A stretch of 64,000 nt of DNA from Diphasiastrum complanatum (GCA_029204225.1 CM055092.1:18436886-18500885); one strand, 5' to 3'. Positions 33,536-45,300 are shown, counted from the stretch's first letter. A program made the numbers and translations. Notes: generated by a model from the sequence alone, not told the origin.

Positions 33536-34190
33536 TGTGAAAAATACAGATCCTAAGTGGATCTAAACTCCAAGATCATTGGCTTGAATGCTTGCACTCC
33601 AAACTACATAAGCTAGGAATTGGCAACACATTCTATGCTACCTAGAATGCAAAGAACTTGATCAAAAAGCATTTATCACAAATGGAAACTTCCATAAACA
33701 TCAAGTGCGGCCCAAAATAGCATTATACAGTCCATAATACATCAGCCTACCACTTTTGAAAAGCACCTAAGATCATACACAATAGCTTGAAGACAATACA
33801 CACAACAATGCTCTCAATGGAGGAAGAAACAATGACAATGATCTATTGATCTCAATGAAGCATACAAAAGGTTTCTCCAACCTATTCTCCACGACTTCCC
33901 TACTATTTATGGATGAGGAAGATGACTCTCTCTCCTCTCTCTAGAAGGTACTTGACCCTAGATATTCCCTATATAGGAAAAATAGCTAAAAATGGCTTAT
34001 ATGACCAAAATACATCAAAATGGTCTCATTTTGAAGGGTATGAAGTTTGACACTTCATCATACTGAAAAAATACAGTAAATAAAAACATTGTGGCCTGGT
34101 TCACACGTGTGAAACTCCAGAACCAAAACTATTTACAATTTTAGCCAATTTAGGCCTCAAACTAGCTAGGAAATGTTGACAATTTTCACA
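33536..34190 (-). repeat. 3' LTR of the intact copia element
   Basis: 655 bp, TGTGAA...TTCACA. Promoter-like TATATAGG lies near 33,970. It differs from the 5' LTR at three sites with no indels seen. Confidence 0.95.
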
Positions 34191-37100
34191 CTCCCTCTTC
34201 AACATTGGATGCTAGTTTCAACATAGTCTTTGAGCACATTCCAAGATTAGATCTATGCATTAAATATAGGTCCTTTCCCAATGGTTTGGTGAAGATATCA
34301 GCCACACACTCCTTTGAAGAGACATGTTGAAGCTCCACCTCTTTGGCAATGACTTGATCTCTCACAAAATGGTGAGCAATCTCAATGTGCTTGCTCCTTG
34401 CATGAAAAACAGGATTGCTTGCCAAGCTTTGGGCTGAAAGGTTATCACAAAGTATGATTGGAGTCTTCTCTGGTTCCAGCAAGTGAAGATCCAATAACAT
34501 CCTCTTGATCCAAAGAATCTCCTTGGTGCATGTTGTTAATGCCTTGTACTCGGCTTCGGTGGAAGATAGAGAGATAGTTGGTTGCTTCTTTGATAGCCAT
34601 GAGACCACTCCATCTCCAAGATAGATTGCAAAGGCACTTGTTGACTTCCTATCCATTTGATCACCTGCAAAATCTGAATCTGAAAATCCACAAAGGTTAG
34701 GTGTAGTACCTCCATACAAGATGCCAAAATCTCTAGATCCCGAGATGTATCTAAGTACTCTCTTTCCTAGCTTCCAATGAGCCTCACTAGGATCTTGCAT
34801 AAATTGACTTAGTTTACCAACCACAAAGCTTAGATCAGGTCTTGTGATGGTTAACCATATAAGAGATCCTATTAGCTTTCTATAGAGAGTAATGTCCTTG
34901 AAGGATCTTTCATTACTTCTTGTAGTTAGCTTTACATTTGATTCCATAGGAGTAGAAACAACTTTACAATCTTCCATATGAAACCTTTTTAGAATAGAGT
35001 TAACATACTTTTCTTGACATATGAATGTAGATCTAGAAGTTCTAATAATCTCTATTCCTAAGATATAATGAAGTTTACCAAGATCTTGAATTTCAAACTC
35101 TCTTTTGAGTGCCATCTTGATTTCATCTATATCTAGATTGTTACCACCACTTAAGATAATGTCATCAACATAGATCAAAAGTAAAGTGATATCATTTTCA
35201 TTCAATCTAAAGTAGAGAGAATGATCATACTCACTCATAACAAAGTTTTGAGAAAGTAAGAAGGAATTGAGCTTAGCATACCAACTCCTGGGTGCTTGCT
35301 TTAGCTCATACAAACTCTTTTGGAGATAGCACACATGATTAGGCTCATCATGTGAAACATAGCCCTCGGGTTGCTCCATGTAAATATCTTCTTCAAGATC
35401 ACCATTCAAGAAGGCATTAGTAACATCCATTTGCCACATATCCCAATCATAAAGAGTTGCAAGAGAGATTAGGATTCGAATAGTTACCATCTTTGCCACG
35501 GGTGCAAAGGTCTCATCATAGTCAATACCATATTCTTGAGCATACCCCTTTGCCACCAACCTTGCCTTGTACTTGTTGATTGATCCATCTTGATTTGTCT
35601 TGATCTTGAAGATCCACTTACAACCAATTGCCTTCTTGTCCTTTGGAAGCTTTACCAACCTCCATGTGTTGCTTTTGATGAGTGCTTGATGCTCATGATC
35701 CATGGCTTGGATCCATTCCTTCTTTTGAATTGCTTCACCTACACAAGTTGGTTCATCAAAAGAGGTAAGAAAAGCAAAGTTAGAGTTGTCCACCACTTGC
35801 TTTCCTTTTTCATCATAGGTTAGCCTTGATGGCTTAGCCCTTTGCCTTTGAGTCTTCCTTGAAGTTTGCTTTGGAGTGGCATCTCCATCTTCATCCAAGA
35901 CATCTTGCACATCATGATGATTAGTAGGCACATCAACATCAACATCAACAACATTGGAAACATTCTCTTCATGAAAGATGACATCCCTACTTATGACAAC
36001 TTTCTTTGTAGAAGGAATGTACACTTTGTAAGCCTTGCTTACTTCACTATAGCCAACAAACACACCCTTCTTTGATGAAGGATCTTCTTTAGTTCTATCA
36101 TCAAGTGTGATATTGACAAAACATGTACATCCAAAGATCCTACAATGCTTGACACTCGGCCTTCTACCATAAAGAACCTCATGAGGAGTTTTACCATCCA
36201 AGGAAGCACTTGTCCATCTATTACATAGATAGTTAGCACATGCTAAAGCTTCCCCCCAAAAAGACTTAGCAAGATTAGCATGTAGTCTCATTGCCTTGGC
36301 ACATTCACAAAGGGTTCTATTCTTCCTCTCGGCCACTCCATTCTGTTGTGGAGTCCTAGGACTAGACATCTCCCTCTTAATACCATGTGCTATACAAAAG
36401 TCTTTGAACCTATTTGAGGTGTATTCCCCTCCATTATCAGATCTTAAGCATTTGATCTTTGTATTGAATTGGTTTTCCATTTCATTCTTGAACTTGACAA
36501 ATGCAGCAAACATTTCATCCTTACTTTTAAGAAGATAGATCCAAGTATACCTACTAAAGTCATCAAAGAAAGTTGCATACATCTTTGCCCCACCATTGCT
36601 AGTTGTACTAGAAGAATGAATATCAAAATGCACAAGTTGAAAAGCTTCTTTAGATCTAGAAGTAGATCTAGAATAAGCAAGTCTATGAGATTTGGACAAG
36701 GCACAATGTTCACAAACACTATTGTTTGCAACAAGACTTTTAGGGAGACCAAGAACAAGCTCTTTCTTTGCCATTACCTCCAAAGATTTGAAGTTGGGAT
36801 GGCCCAACCTCTTGTGCCAAACTTCTTGGTTTGTCAATTGCTCCCTAGCCATACATCCTTCATGATTAGAGATCACACATGCATCAAGCTTGAAAAGTTT
36901 ACCATGCCTCCTACCTTGAGCAATCAAGGATCCACATTTACTTATCAAACATGCATCTCCAATGAACTCCACATCAAGTCCTTTGTCAATCATTTGACTT
37001 ACACTAAGCAAATTCTTAGTGATTGAAGGAATGTACAAAACATTTTCAAGATTTGCTTTCCTATTTGTTGAAAGGGAAATAGGAATAGTGCCTATGCCTT

Positions 37101-38139
37101 TGATGTCACATTGACCATCATTTGCAGTGTAGATGATGTTACCTTCTCCCTCATAAGACAATAAGGATGTAAAGTATTCCTTATGTCTTGTCATGTGATA
37201 TGAGGCTCCACTATCAATCCACCAAGGATCATTATCATCTATGTTGGCTAACAAACTTGAAGTCATAACAAGTGATTCACATGTGTTATGTTCTTCCTCA
37301 TCTATTGTAAGATTTCCTTGCCTCTCTCCTTGCTCTCTTTTCTTCTTATAACATTCATTTGCAAAATGACCTTTTATCCCACAATAAAAGCACTTGAACT
37401 TTGACTTATTGTTCTTAGTAGAAGAGGAAGAGGAAGAGTGATCATCATGATCAAAGTTACCACCTTTGGACCATTTCCCTTTGCCTTTACCTTTGCCCTT
37501 GAATTTGCCTTTTGTGAAGAAAGCCTCTTCACCTCCACCTTGCAAGGATGCACCATCAAGCTTTGATTGCAACCTATGTTCTTCAGCCAATAAGATTTCT
37601 TGCAAGTCAACCACACTTGGCAAGACTCTTTGAATGGCAAAACTTTGCACAAGGTTAGCATGTTCATTTAGCAAACCATTCAACATAACTTGGACTATTT
37701 CACCATCTTTTATGTTCTCATCAATGCATGCTAAATCATCACTTAGGGACTTAACTCTCAAGATAAATGCATGAGCACTTTCACCCTCTCTTTGCCTACT
37801 AGAAAATATTTGTCTCCTTAGGGTCAATACCCTAGATGTGGACTTTGATTCAAAGAGCTTCTTTAAGGCATTCCATGCCTCACTTGCACTTTGACACTTT
37901 CCAACTTCCTTGAGAAGTTCATTTGTAACATTCATTTTAATGATATGAAGAGCCCTTTTGGCCTTCTTATCAAACCTTTGTTGCTCTTGAAGTGTGAGAG
38001 GTCTCTCTTCAATTTCTGCAACTATGTCCATGAGTTCATTCAACTCAAGTAAGGACTCCATCCTCACTTTCCAAGTAGAGTAGTTTGATGAACTCAACCT
38101 TTCACTAGACTCTAGCATGATCCCACCATTGGAAGCCAT
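34186..38139 (-). CDS. Copia gag-pol polyprotein, 1317 residues, intact
   Basis: A single open frame encodes the whole copia set in the expected order. UBN2-type gag covers roughly residues 1-200 and is followed by a basic GKGKGKGK linker. The zinc knuckle CFYCGIKGHFANEC is at 250-263. The aspartic protease active site DSGAS begins at 309. The integrase zinc end has H442, H447, C476 and C479, and the core has D506, D568 and E604. Reverse transcriptase has the YVDD motif at 990-993. RNase H has D1154, E1195 and D1232. All catalytic residues are present. The stop overlaps the first bases of the 3' LTR by five nucleotides. The start ATG at 38,139 matches the MAS/MATS gag starts of the related remnants at 16.1 kb. 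It makes particle, protease, integrase and cDNA synthesis functions in the host cell. Confidence 0.97.
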   Translation of the reverse strand: MASNGGIMLESSERLSSSNYSTWKVRMESLLELNELMDIVAEIEERPLTLQEQQRFDKKAKRALHIIKMNVTNELLKEVGKCQSASEAWNALKKLFESKSTSRVLTLRRQIFSSRQREGESAHAFILRVKSLSDDLACIDENIKDGEIVQVMLNGLLNEHANLVQSFAIQRVLPSVVDLQEILLAEEHRLQSKLDGASLQGGGEEAFFTKGKFKGKGKGKGKWSKGGNFDHDDHSSSSSSTKNNKSKFKCFYCGIKGHFANECYKKKREQGERQGNLTIDEEEHNTCESLVMTSSLLANIDDNDPWWIDSGASYHMTRHKEYFTSLLSYEGEGNIIYTANDGQCDIKGIGTIPISLSTNRKANLENVLYIPSITKNLLSVSQMIDKGLDVEFIGDACLISKCGSLIAQGRRHGKLFKLDACVISNHEGCMAREQLTNQEVWHKRLGHPNFKSLEVMAKKELVLGLPKSLVANNSVCEHCALSKSHRLAYSRSTSRSKEAFQLVHFDIHSSSTTSNGGAKMYATFFDDFSRYTWIYLLKSKDEMFAAFVKFKNEMENQFNTKIKCLRSDNGGEYTSNRFKDFCIAHGIKREMSSPRTPQQNGVAERKNRTLCECAKAMRLHANLAKSFWGEALACANYLCNRWTSASLDGKTPHEVLYGRRPSVKHCRIFGCTCFVNITLDDRTKEDPSSKKGVFVGYSEVSKAYKVYIPSTKKVVISRDVIFHEENVSNVVDVDVDVPTNHHDVQDVLDEDGDATPKQTSRKTQRQRAKPSRLTYDEKGKQVVDNSNFAFLTSFDEPTCVGEAIQKKEWIQAMDHEHQALIKSNTWRLVKLPKDKKAIGCKWIFKIKTNQDGSINKYKARLVAKGYAQEYGIDYDETFAPVAKMVTIRILISLATLYDWDMWQMDVTNAFLNGDLEEDIYMEQPEGYVSHDEPNHVCYLQKSLYELKQAPRSWYAKLNSFLLSQNFVMSEYDHSLYFRLNENDITLLLIYVDDIILSGGNNLDIDEIKMALKREFEIQDLGKLHYILGIEIIRTSRSTFICQEKYVNSILKRFHMEDCKVVSTPMESNVKLTTRSNERSFKDITLYRKLIGSLIWLTITRPDLSFVVGKLSQFMQDPSEAHWKLGKRVLRYISGSRDFGILYGGTTPNLCGFSDSDFAGDQMDRKSTSAFAIYLGDGVVSWLSKKQPTISLSSTEAEYKALTTCTKEILWIKRMLLDLHLLEPEKTPIILCDNLSAQSLASNPVFHARSKHIEIAHHFVRDQVIAKEVELQHVSSKECVADIFTKPLGKDLYLMHRSNLGMCSKTMLKLASNVEEGV
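34191..34202 (-). promoter_or_regulatory. Polypurine tract of the intact copia element
   Basis: On the minus strand GAAGAGGGAG directly precedes TGTGAAAATT of the 3' LTR. It serves as the RNase H-resistant primer for plus-strand DNA and overlaps the last codons of the polyprotein. Confidence 0.9.
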
Positions 38140-39299
38140 GATTCTAATGTTTCTTCAACTTTTAGGTTCTGTCCTAAAGCACTTAGCACTCACTTTTCTC
38201 TCAACAAATGATAGATAAAGAGATCTATGAAGATTTAGGACCCTAAAACACTTCTATCTTGAACCTAGATGGTTTCCAAGCATAGAAAGGAAGATTGAAA
38301 CACATGCAACACTTTGCACACACTAAGAATGGATTACAAAATCAAACCAACCTGAACACACTCTTGCTTAAGCTCTCAAACTTTCCAGCAAGTGACCAAA
38401 TCAAGTTATGGTGTGAAGAGTTACTTGCATTCTTAGAAAATACCCAAAACTAGGATGCCAAGATTACCTAGTAATGAACAAACTTGATCAACATATGATC
38501 AACACACTAAGATATTGATTCAACCTGTAAAACCACATGTAAACCACACTTCTAAAAGTTTATAAACTCCATCAAGTGATAAATACAAGATTTAGAGGTG
38601 AATGAATGAGCACACTTAGTGAATCACAAGACTAGCTTCACTATCTTGTCAAATCTTGGTGTTTAGATGTAGATCTAAGATCACTTCACATGAGAATGTT
38701 CCTCAACCTGTTAAGAACCTGAAAACACACTTGCATAATGGTTAACACCTTCCAGCAAATGCTCCAATCAAATTACATAAGGAGAGTTACTTACATGCTC
38801 AACAAAGTACACCAAAATTTATGCCAAAATTGATGACAATCTTTACAATATGCTCTTCACAATGGAGCTTACAATATGTTCACCCAAAAAAGGGGATCTT
38901 TCATCCAAATGGGAGCTTTGCTCAGCCTTTAGGAGAATTACAACTCACTCAAAAGAGCATTTGTCATCCACTTAAGGAGAAGTTTCATCCACTTAAGGAG
39001 AGTGTTCATCCAAGAATGGAGATTGTCAACAATAGGATTGAAAAGAACATTGTTAGTATTGAATATGCACAAGCCTCACAATCACAAATGATTAGGTGTT
39101 ATGATCTGATCCAAAATAGTTTCTTTTCAGCCTCTGATCTTCAATAGACCTGAAATATGCTTTTGATCCACAAGTTCAACTCACAAAACAAAGGTTAGTA
39201 AGATTTGATCAACAAAGCAATGCAAAATCATGCTAGAACTTGATCAAACATCCAAATATCACCAAAAATGGAATACTTACTGTAAATAGAAGCCAACCA
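38140..39299 (-). other. Long 5' leader of the intact copia element
   Basis: This untranslated region of about 1.16 kb separates the primer-binding site from the gag start. It holds two diverged copies of a block with CTTCCAGCAARTG, GAGTTACTTRCAT and CCAAAAYT (about 38,370-38,460 and 38,745-38,825). A plus-strand frame of 108 codons (38,821-39,147) includes short repeats around CATCCACTTAAGGAGA. That frame is antisense to the element. It may be chance or a captured segment. Confidence 0.6.
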
Positions 39300-39311
39300 G
39301 TTCTGATACCA
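39300..39311 (-). promoter_or_regulatory. Primer-binding site of the intact copia element
   Basis: The minus strand reads TGGTATCAGAAC immediately inside the 5' LTR, complementary to the 3' end of initiator tRNA-Met. Confidence 0.9.
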
Positions 39312-39966
39312 TGTGAAAAATACAGATCCTAAGTGGATCTAAACTCCAAGATCATTGGCTTGAATGCTTGCACTCCAAACTACATAAGCTAGGAATTGGC
39401 AACACATTCTATGCTACCTAGAATGCAAAGAACTTGATCAAAAAGCATTTATCACAAATGGAAACTTCCATAAACATCAAGTGCGGCCCAAAATAGCATT
39501 ATACAGTCCATAATACATCAGCCTACCACTTTTGGAAAGCACCTAAGATCATACACAATAGCTTGAAGACAATACACACAACAATGCTCTCAATGGAGGA
39601 AGAAACAATGACAATGATCTATTGATCTCAATGAAGCATACAAAAGGTTTCTCCAACCTGTTCTCCACGACTTCCCTACTATTTATGGATGAGGAAGATG
39701 ACTCTCTCTCCTCTCTCTAGAAGGTACTTGACCCTAGATATTCCCTATATAGGAAAAATAGCTAAAAATGGCTTATATGACCAAAATACATTAAAATGGT
39801 CTCATTTTGAAGGGTATGAAGTTTGACACTTCATCATACTGAAAAAATACAGTAAATAAAAACATTGTGGCCTGGTTCACACGTGTGAAACTCCAGAACC
39901 AAAACTATTTACAATTTTAGCCAATTTAGGCCTCAAACTAGCTAGGAAATGTTGACAATTTTCACA
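39312..39966 (-). repeat. 5' LTR of the intact copia element
   Basis: 655 bp and near-identical to the left LTR. On the minus strand it drives transcription of the polyprotein. Confidence 0.95.
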
Positions 39967-39971
39967 GTAAT

Positions 39972-40753
39972 TATGTCATCAAATTATATCAAATCTATGA
40001 CACCTAGATTATTAATAAACTAAATGTTTTATGACATCACCGATTTGACATAATATTGTGTCATAAAATCTTAAAAAACTTGTCAAATTACTTGTTTAAT
40101 AATAATATGTACTATTTCTTATCTCATGATTTTGTCTTGTATGTCAAATCTCAAGAAAAATAAAATTTATAACAATATAAAACTAGTTTTAACAATTAAA
40201 TACTACCATAATGATCTTTGAATTGATTGTTTTACATTCCATCATATTAAAAAATATATTTAATGTAAATTCCTACAATAAAATATTCTCATTAAATCTA
40301 GAAAAGATTATGGGAATATTGAATGACATTTGAAGCATGCAAGCCCATGTGGGGGACCCTCTCACGTGCCAAGAGAGGAAAAAAAAACGCGTGGATATCT
40401 CGTGGATAATCCACGCGAAACTTGAATGCCAATATAATGGCATTTCCGTGAGCATTCTTGCTCCTCTTCTTTTGCTTTCAAGTTTTATAGGTTTTCTAAT
40501 CTAGTGTTTAGTGCTCTTGCTTGCTATTGCTCTTCTAAGCTCTATAGATCTTGTTTGCTTGCTTGCTTGCTTTTGGTTGCTCTTCATTGCTAGTGATATT
40601 GCTTTTGCTTGCCCTATTGATCTTCTTTGTTCTTGCTTACTATTAATCTATTGCTTTCTATTCATTGCTTACTCTTCTAATCTAAAAGTCTTCAATACTC
40701 TTTCACTCCCATTCTCCACTACTTTCTAACTTTTAAAGTTTTTCTTTGATACA
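39972..40753. other. No gene; AT-rich DNA then a pyrimidine-rich leader
   Basis: The first 450 bp are AT-rich. A short inverted repeat, CGCGTGGAT...ATCCACGCG, lies at about 40,389-40,418. From about 40,450 the plus strand is rich in CTTGCTT units and pyrimidines, like the 5' leader of the open frame that follows at 40,754. Confidence 0.4.
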
Positions 40754-41131
40754 ATGTCTTCAAGTGGTAGGTCAAGTGGAAGGTCAAGTGGGAGACTATC
40801 TAGGAGAAGAGCTCATCAGGAGCCCGCAGAATATAATCAAGAGTGGTTTGAGAATCTATCTCCTCAACAAAGAGATAGAATAAAAAATCTTGTGTTATCT
40901 TCTTCTAGTAAATCATCCGAGAGAAGAGCTTCCGAAGGTGCCCCTTCCCAAGGATCGTGTAGTGTGTATTATGATCTTAATCCACGTGGTGGAGTTATAA
41001 AAAATACGCGTGGCAATGTAGTTCATGCCCGTTTGCGTGATTTAGTTGCTTTATATTTTGGTAAAGATTACATGATCGATTGGTCCTCCCAATCGCTTGA
41101 CGACAAGAATAAAATTCCGATTTATATCTGA
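40754..41131 (+). CDS. Hypothetical protein N-terminus, cut by a copia remnant
   Basis: The 125-codon frame starts at a clear ATG (GATACAATG) with Ser/Arg-rich repeats (SSGRSSGRSSGR), then NQEWFENLSPQQRDRIKNLV, a Ser-rich linker and NVVHARLRDLVALYFGKDYMIDW. I recognise no domain. The last eight or so codons already lie in copia reverse-transcriptase DNA read antisense, so the natural C-terminus is lost. The leader and composition suggest it was once expressed, either as a host gene or a DNA-transposon accessory protein. Confidence 0.4.
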   Translation: MSSSGRSSGRSSGRLSRRRAHQEPAEYNQEWFENLSPQQRDRIKNLVLSSSSKSSERRASEGAPSQGSCSVYYDLNPRGGVIKNTRGNVVHARLRDLVALYFGKDYMIDWSSQSLDDKNKIPIYI

Positions 41132-42916
41132 GAAAATCCTCTGGCAACAAGTCGGGCTTTTCTTCTGTCATTGCTTCCATCTGCTTTGTACTTGATTTTG
41201 AAAATCCATTCGCAATCAACTATGTCTGCTAGTAGGTAATTCGACAATCGTCCATGTCTGGTTCTTGATAAGAGATGAATACTCTTTATCATAGCAAGTT
41301 TTCAGAGATCGGAATAGGGCTGACTAAGTGCCTCTTCGATAGTCATCGGCTCCTGAAGATGGTAGGCTGCGGACTCATCGATATACTTGATAGGCGGTCT
41401 GCTAACTCTTGTTTGGGTGATAGAGGAAGTTGATCATTTTCGTCATGTTGTAGTTGTTGAACTGCAACATCATCATCTTCGGATTCGCCATTGATATGTT
41501 GTTCGTCGAAAGTAGACGAGCTTCAACCTTCGATAGGAATTGTCGACTGGACAACTTCAAAGTTCAATATGTTGGATGAGTCAGACAAGTCGGCTACATG
41601 GGCTTTGTCTTTTCCCATGAGGTCGATAAACTGATCTTCGATGAAGATGACATCCCAGCTAGGGAATATCTTTGACTCGATAGGACCAAACAACTTGCAA
41701 GCTTGGTCCAAAGTATTGATACACTGGAAGTCGAGCTTCTTCCCGAGATCATGAGGAATTTGTGTATAAGCTTTACATCCAAAAACTCGTAAGTTCGATA
41801 AAGAAGATTTGGTAACTATCCAAACTTCGTATGGCATTTTGGCTGAGAGACCTTTAGTAGGACATCTCTTCTGAATATAGGTTCCTGTTGAAACAACTTC
41901 AGCCCATTTTGACTTCGGAATTGTTGCATGCGCAAGCATACACTTTGCCGATTCGACTAAGGTACTATTCTTTTTCCAAGCAAGACCATTCGACTGAGGT
42001 GAATAGGAGGTAACGTATTGTTGCTCAATGTCGTTGTTAAGTTTATACTCCTTAAATTTAGTGGAGATGTATTCTCCCCCATTGTCAGACCTCAGTATAT
42101 CTTTTGATTAAAGCATAAGACTAACATTACGATTTTGACATGTGCAGCACATACTGAGAGATCATACAACATTTTTTGCAGACACGTATCGAAGCTTGAG
42201 TGTCTGGTCATCACAAGTGATGGAAAAGTTAGACTTATATAACTTTCTTCCAAAAGAAGAAGTCTCACCTTGATCTTGCCCTTTAGAACACTTGTCTTTG
42301 CCTTTTCCCTTGAACTTGCATTTGATGAACATAGCCTGATCTTCATATTGAGAGGTTATCCACCTCCTCTTGATTGAAGCCTATACTCCTCATTCACCAA
42401 GATCTCTTGTAGATCCACAACACTTGACAAAGTCTTTTGAATAGCAAAACTTTTGACAAGATTAGCATGGTCATCCAACAAGCCATTAAGTATACCTTGA
42501 ACAAGTTCTACCGCCTTAATGCCTTCATCAAAACATGCTAACTCATCATTGAATGCTTTAACCCTCAAAACAAAAGCATGAGTATTGTCTTCCTTCTTTT
42601 GCAAACTTTGAGAGATTTGACTCCTAAGAGTAAGCACTCTTGATGGATACTTGGATTCATAAAGCTTCTTCAAAGCTTCCCAAGCCTCCAAAGATGATGT
42701 GCACTTACCAATCTCCTTGAGAAGTTCATTGGTAACATTCACGTTAATCATGTGTAGAGCTATCTTTGCTCTCTTGTCATACCTCACTTGATCTTGAGGC
42801 CTCTCCTCCACACATGCAACAATCTCCATCAACTCATTCATCTTCAATAAGGACTCCATCATCACCTTCCAAGTAGAATAGTTGATTGAGGTAAGCCTAT
42901 CATTGCTCTCCAACAT
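41123..42916 (-). pseudogene. Copia element with internal deletion (gag, part of integrase, start of RT)
   Basis: The minus strand starts at ATG-proximal LESNDRLTSINYSTWK (42,916) and carries a full UBN2 gag to 42,356. It continues with shifts into a Lys-rich GKGKDKCSKGQDQG segment, then jumps near 42,090 to LRSDNGGEY, the second catalytic region of integrase, without zinc knuckle, protease or integrase N-terminus. The integrase C-terminal part is at 41,939-41,523 (KSKWAEVV, RVFGCKAY). Near 41,220-41,140 the RT opening CEWIFKIKYKADGS...KARLVARGFSQI appears and is truncated. A deletion derivative. Confidence 0.85.
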
Positions 42917-43866
42917 AAAGATATTGTTACTAACCGCGATTCCAAGTTCACTATCAAGTTCTGGCAGACAGTGTTGAAGTGACCTGATCTTCTTCTTTCA
43001 ACCTGTTCCAATGCACAAACCCCTCTTTTGAATGTCAACAAATGAATTCAAGAAGAAATCACAAAAATATGGAACCTCTCAAATCTCTTCTAGCACTTCT
43101 AACTAGAAAATCAATACATAGAATAGTGAAATCTTGATCAACATATGACCTATCCTCAATCGTTTTCTAGTCTTAAAAATGTTGAAATGTCATAACTTTC
43201 TTGTTATTGCTGGGATTGAGATGGTCTAAAAAGCAAAAGTGCCTTATTTTCTATGTATAATGCATTGGTATAATCAAAGTTAGTTTTTATCTAATATAAA
43301 ATGAGTATATATAAAGCCTATATATCTGATAGCATACCATGTGCCATGAAATTTTGGAAATCATTTGTAAATAAAACTCACAAAACTCACAACGAATTTA
43401 CTCGCAAATTGTCAAAACCCCGACTATTGCAACTAAAACGTAGCTTGCTATGTACCATTGGTGTTAGCTTGGAGAACAATATTGTACAAAATAGCAAAGT
43501 AGATGAATGATGTCATCGTTAACAAAAAACCTGACTATTGGCACCGTCAAACGTATAGGTTCATGATTGCAGAGCAACATGATATACGAATTTGTTCAAA
43601 GACTACAAAAAGTAGATCAACTTGCTACAAGATATAATATTACCCTCAACCCTTAGCACCGTGATAGATGTATGTGCCAGAAGTTTATAGCAGGTATCAC
43701 GATTCAAATTGCATATGTGTGCAACTCCACAACATTTGCTACATTTTCAAGTATATAATCTATCCTGCATTAGAACTTCTATAGTTACTGATCAGTGTAT
43801 AGCTCATGAAGTCGGTAACAAATCTTAATAGTCACAACATGCCTAACAGCTCCGCAGTGCAGCTTC
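42917..43866. other. Copia leader remnant, then no recognised gene
   Basis: The first 180 bp match the copia leader at 16.1-16.2 kb. The remaining sequence to 43,866 shows no gene. A 69-codon frame at 43,301 has no motif. Confidence 0.5.
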
Positions 43867-44600
43867 AATTGTGCGACGGTCAGAAGTAAACTTTTGTAGA
43901 TGCTTTCAACAAATGTGAGGTAAATGGAAATATATACAGTAAGAGCTTTGTAACCCATGCTAGAGCAAAGGAGAAGATCCTAAATACTTCGGAGGTGAAA
44001 CCACTACCTTGAATCAAAGTCTCATGTTCAAGATGTCACAAGTACATTTATTAGATAACTCTTCTCTCTACTCATTTCGACAAAGCCCTCCATCCTCCAA
44101 AAATACATCCTCCATCCATAGTGCTCACACAAATTGGATCATCCTTTTTTAGCATGTACTAACTTTAATTGAATTTTAGGGCATTTTGAATTTTTTTTGA
44201 CACGTTCTGGACCACTATGCTCTAGAATGTATTGTCCAGAATGCACAATACATTCCGACCCATTTTGGCCATGCTCCAATAACAAAGTGTTTCCAAATCT
44301 ATACTGAAGTGGGATAGGGCACGCATGCTAGATTTTCTCTGTTTCCAATTTTAGAAAATTTTGAAAATTTTTGGACATGTTCAGGACCACTATGCTCTAG
44401 AGGGTACTGTCTAGACTGCACAATACATTCTGACCTATTTTAGTCATGCTCCAAATTTCCAATTCTAGGCCATTTTGAAATTTTTTTTACATGTTTTGGA
44501 CCACCATGCTCCAGAATGTACTGTCCATAATGCACAATACATTCTAACCCATTTTGGTCATGCTCCAAAAATAGAGTGATCCGAAATCTACACTCAAGTG
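43867..44600. repeat. Dispersed repeat D, copy 2
   Basis: About 730 bp match 27,108-27,838 in the same orientation, including the three tandem monomers around GGACCACYATGCTC. It runs on past the point where copy 1 is interrupted (ACACTCAAGTGGGAGGAGC). Confidence 0.8.
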
Positions 44601-45300
44601 GGAGGAGCACGTAGGTCGGATTTTCTATGTCCTTAACCCTCTTCCAGAGGTCCTCATTTCCACGTAAGTTGATTTGATTGTCCAATGATCCTACTTTGTG
44701 CAAATTTTCAATTTTATCTTTCAGGTATGTATATTTAGGGATTTGTTGTCTTTGTGACCATGTTTAGTTTGATTTGTCATGGTATGATGGAAACCCTAAT
44801 TTCCAGCTATTACCTTACACAAGTTTATGATTTTGATGGGCTTCAAAGAAGCACCACCTGCTATTTGCTAAATAAGACTCTAAAGTAATGAAATGCCTTC
44901 AGCAAAAAGTGTGAGTTGATTGTGTTTGTAAAAGGAGTAGCAAAGGGATGATAAATAAGTAAGCCTCCCAGCAGTTACATAGTTCAAGTGCCCTTGTTTT
45001 CAAGCCTTCAAACAGTGTCTTGCTGATTTTGAAGGCATAATACATACTAAATCTTCAATAAAGAGAAAGTCTTAGCAACAAAACTAATTACTACAAAGTA
45101 TAGTTCATGCTGAAACGAGGTATGCATCAAAGGTATTAACACAAGTTATGTGTATCCAATCTTTTGCAAGGAATATCTACAAGTGATTGCATCATATTAG
45201 TTAATAAAAAAAGGTCATTAACGGATTCAGTAAAAAACGGTAAGAACTTTGGACGGGAGGTGCCCACATCTTAGTGGGCTCGATTGTGACACTGTTTGTC
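44601..45300. other. No gene seen
   Basis: The sequence contains only short frames and no repeat partner I could recognise within the window. Confidence 0.4.

Larger units (their letters stand above)
33531..39971 (-). mobile_element. Full-length young Ty1/copia retrotransposon with target duplications
   Basis: The element (33,536-39,966, 6,431 bp) is flanked by the 5-bp duplication GTAAT at 33,531-33,535 and 39,967-39,971. LTRs are 33,536-34,190 and 39,312-39,966, each 655 bp, opening TGTGAA and ending TTCACA. By eye they differ at three positions (near 33,758, 33,882 and 34,015 in the left copy). A primer-binding site lies inside the right LTR and a polypurine tract inside the left, giving minus-strand orientation. 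The polyprotein is uninterrupted. All parts needed for autonomous movement appear present, and the low LTR divergence shows a recent insertion. Confidence 0.97.

Noticed and set aside
41123-41219. 74-codon minus-strand frame at 40,995-41,219 as a gene
   Set aside because: Out of frame with the copia RT beginning that is clearly readable in the same DNA, and it runs into the opposing orphan frame.
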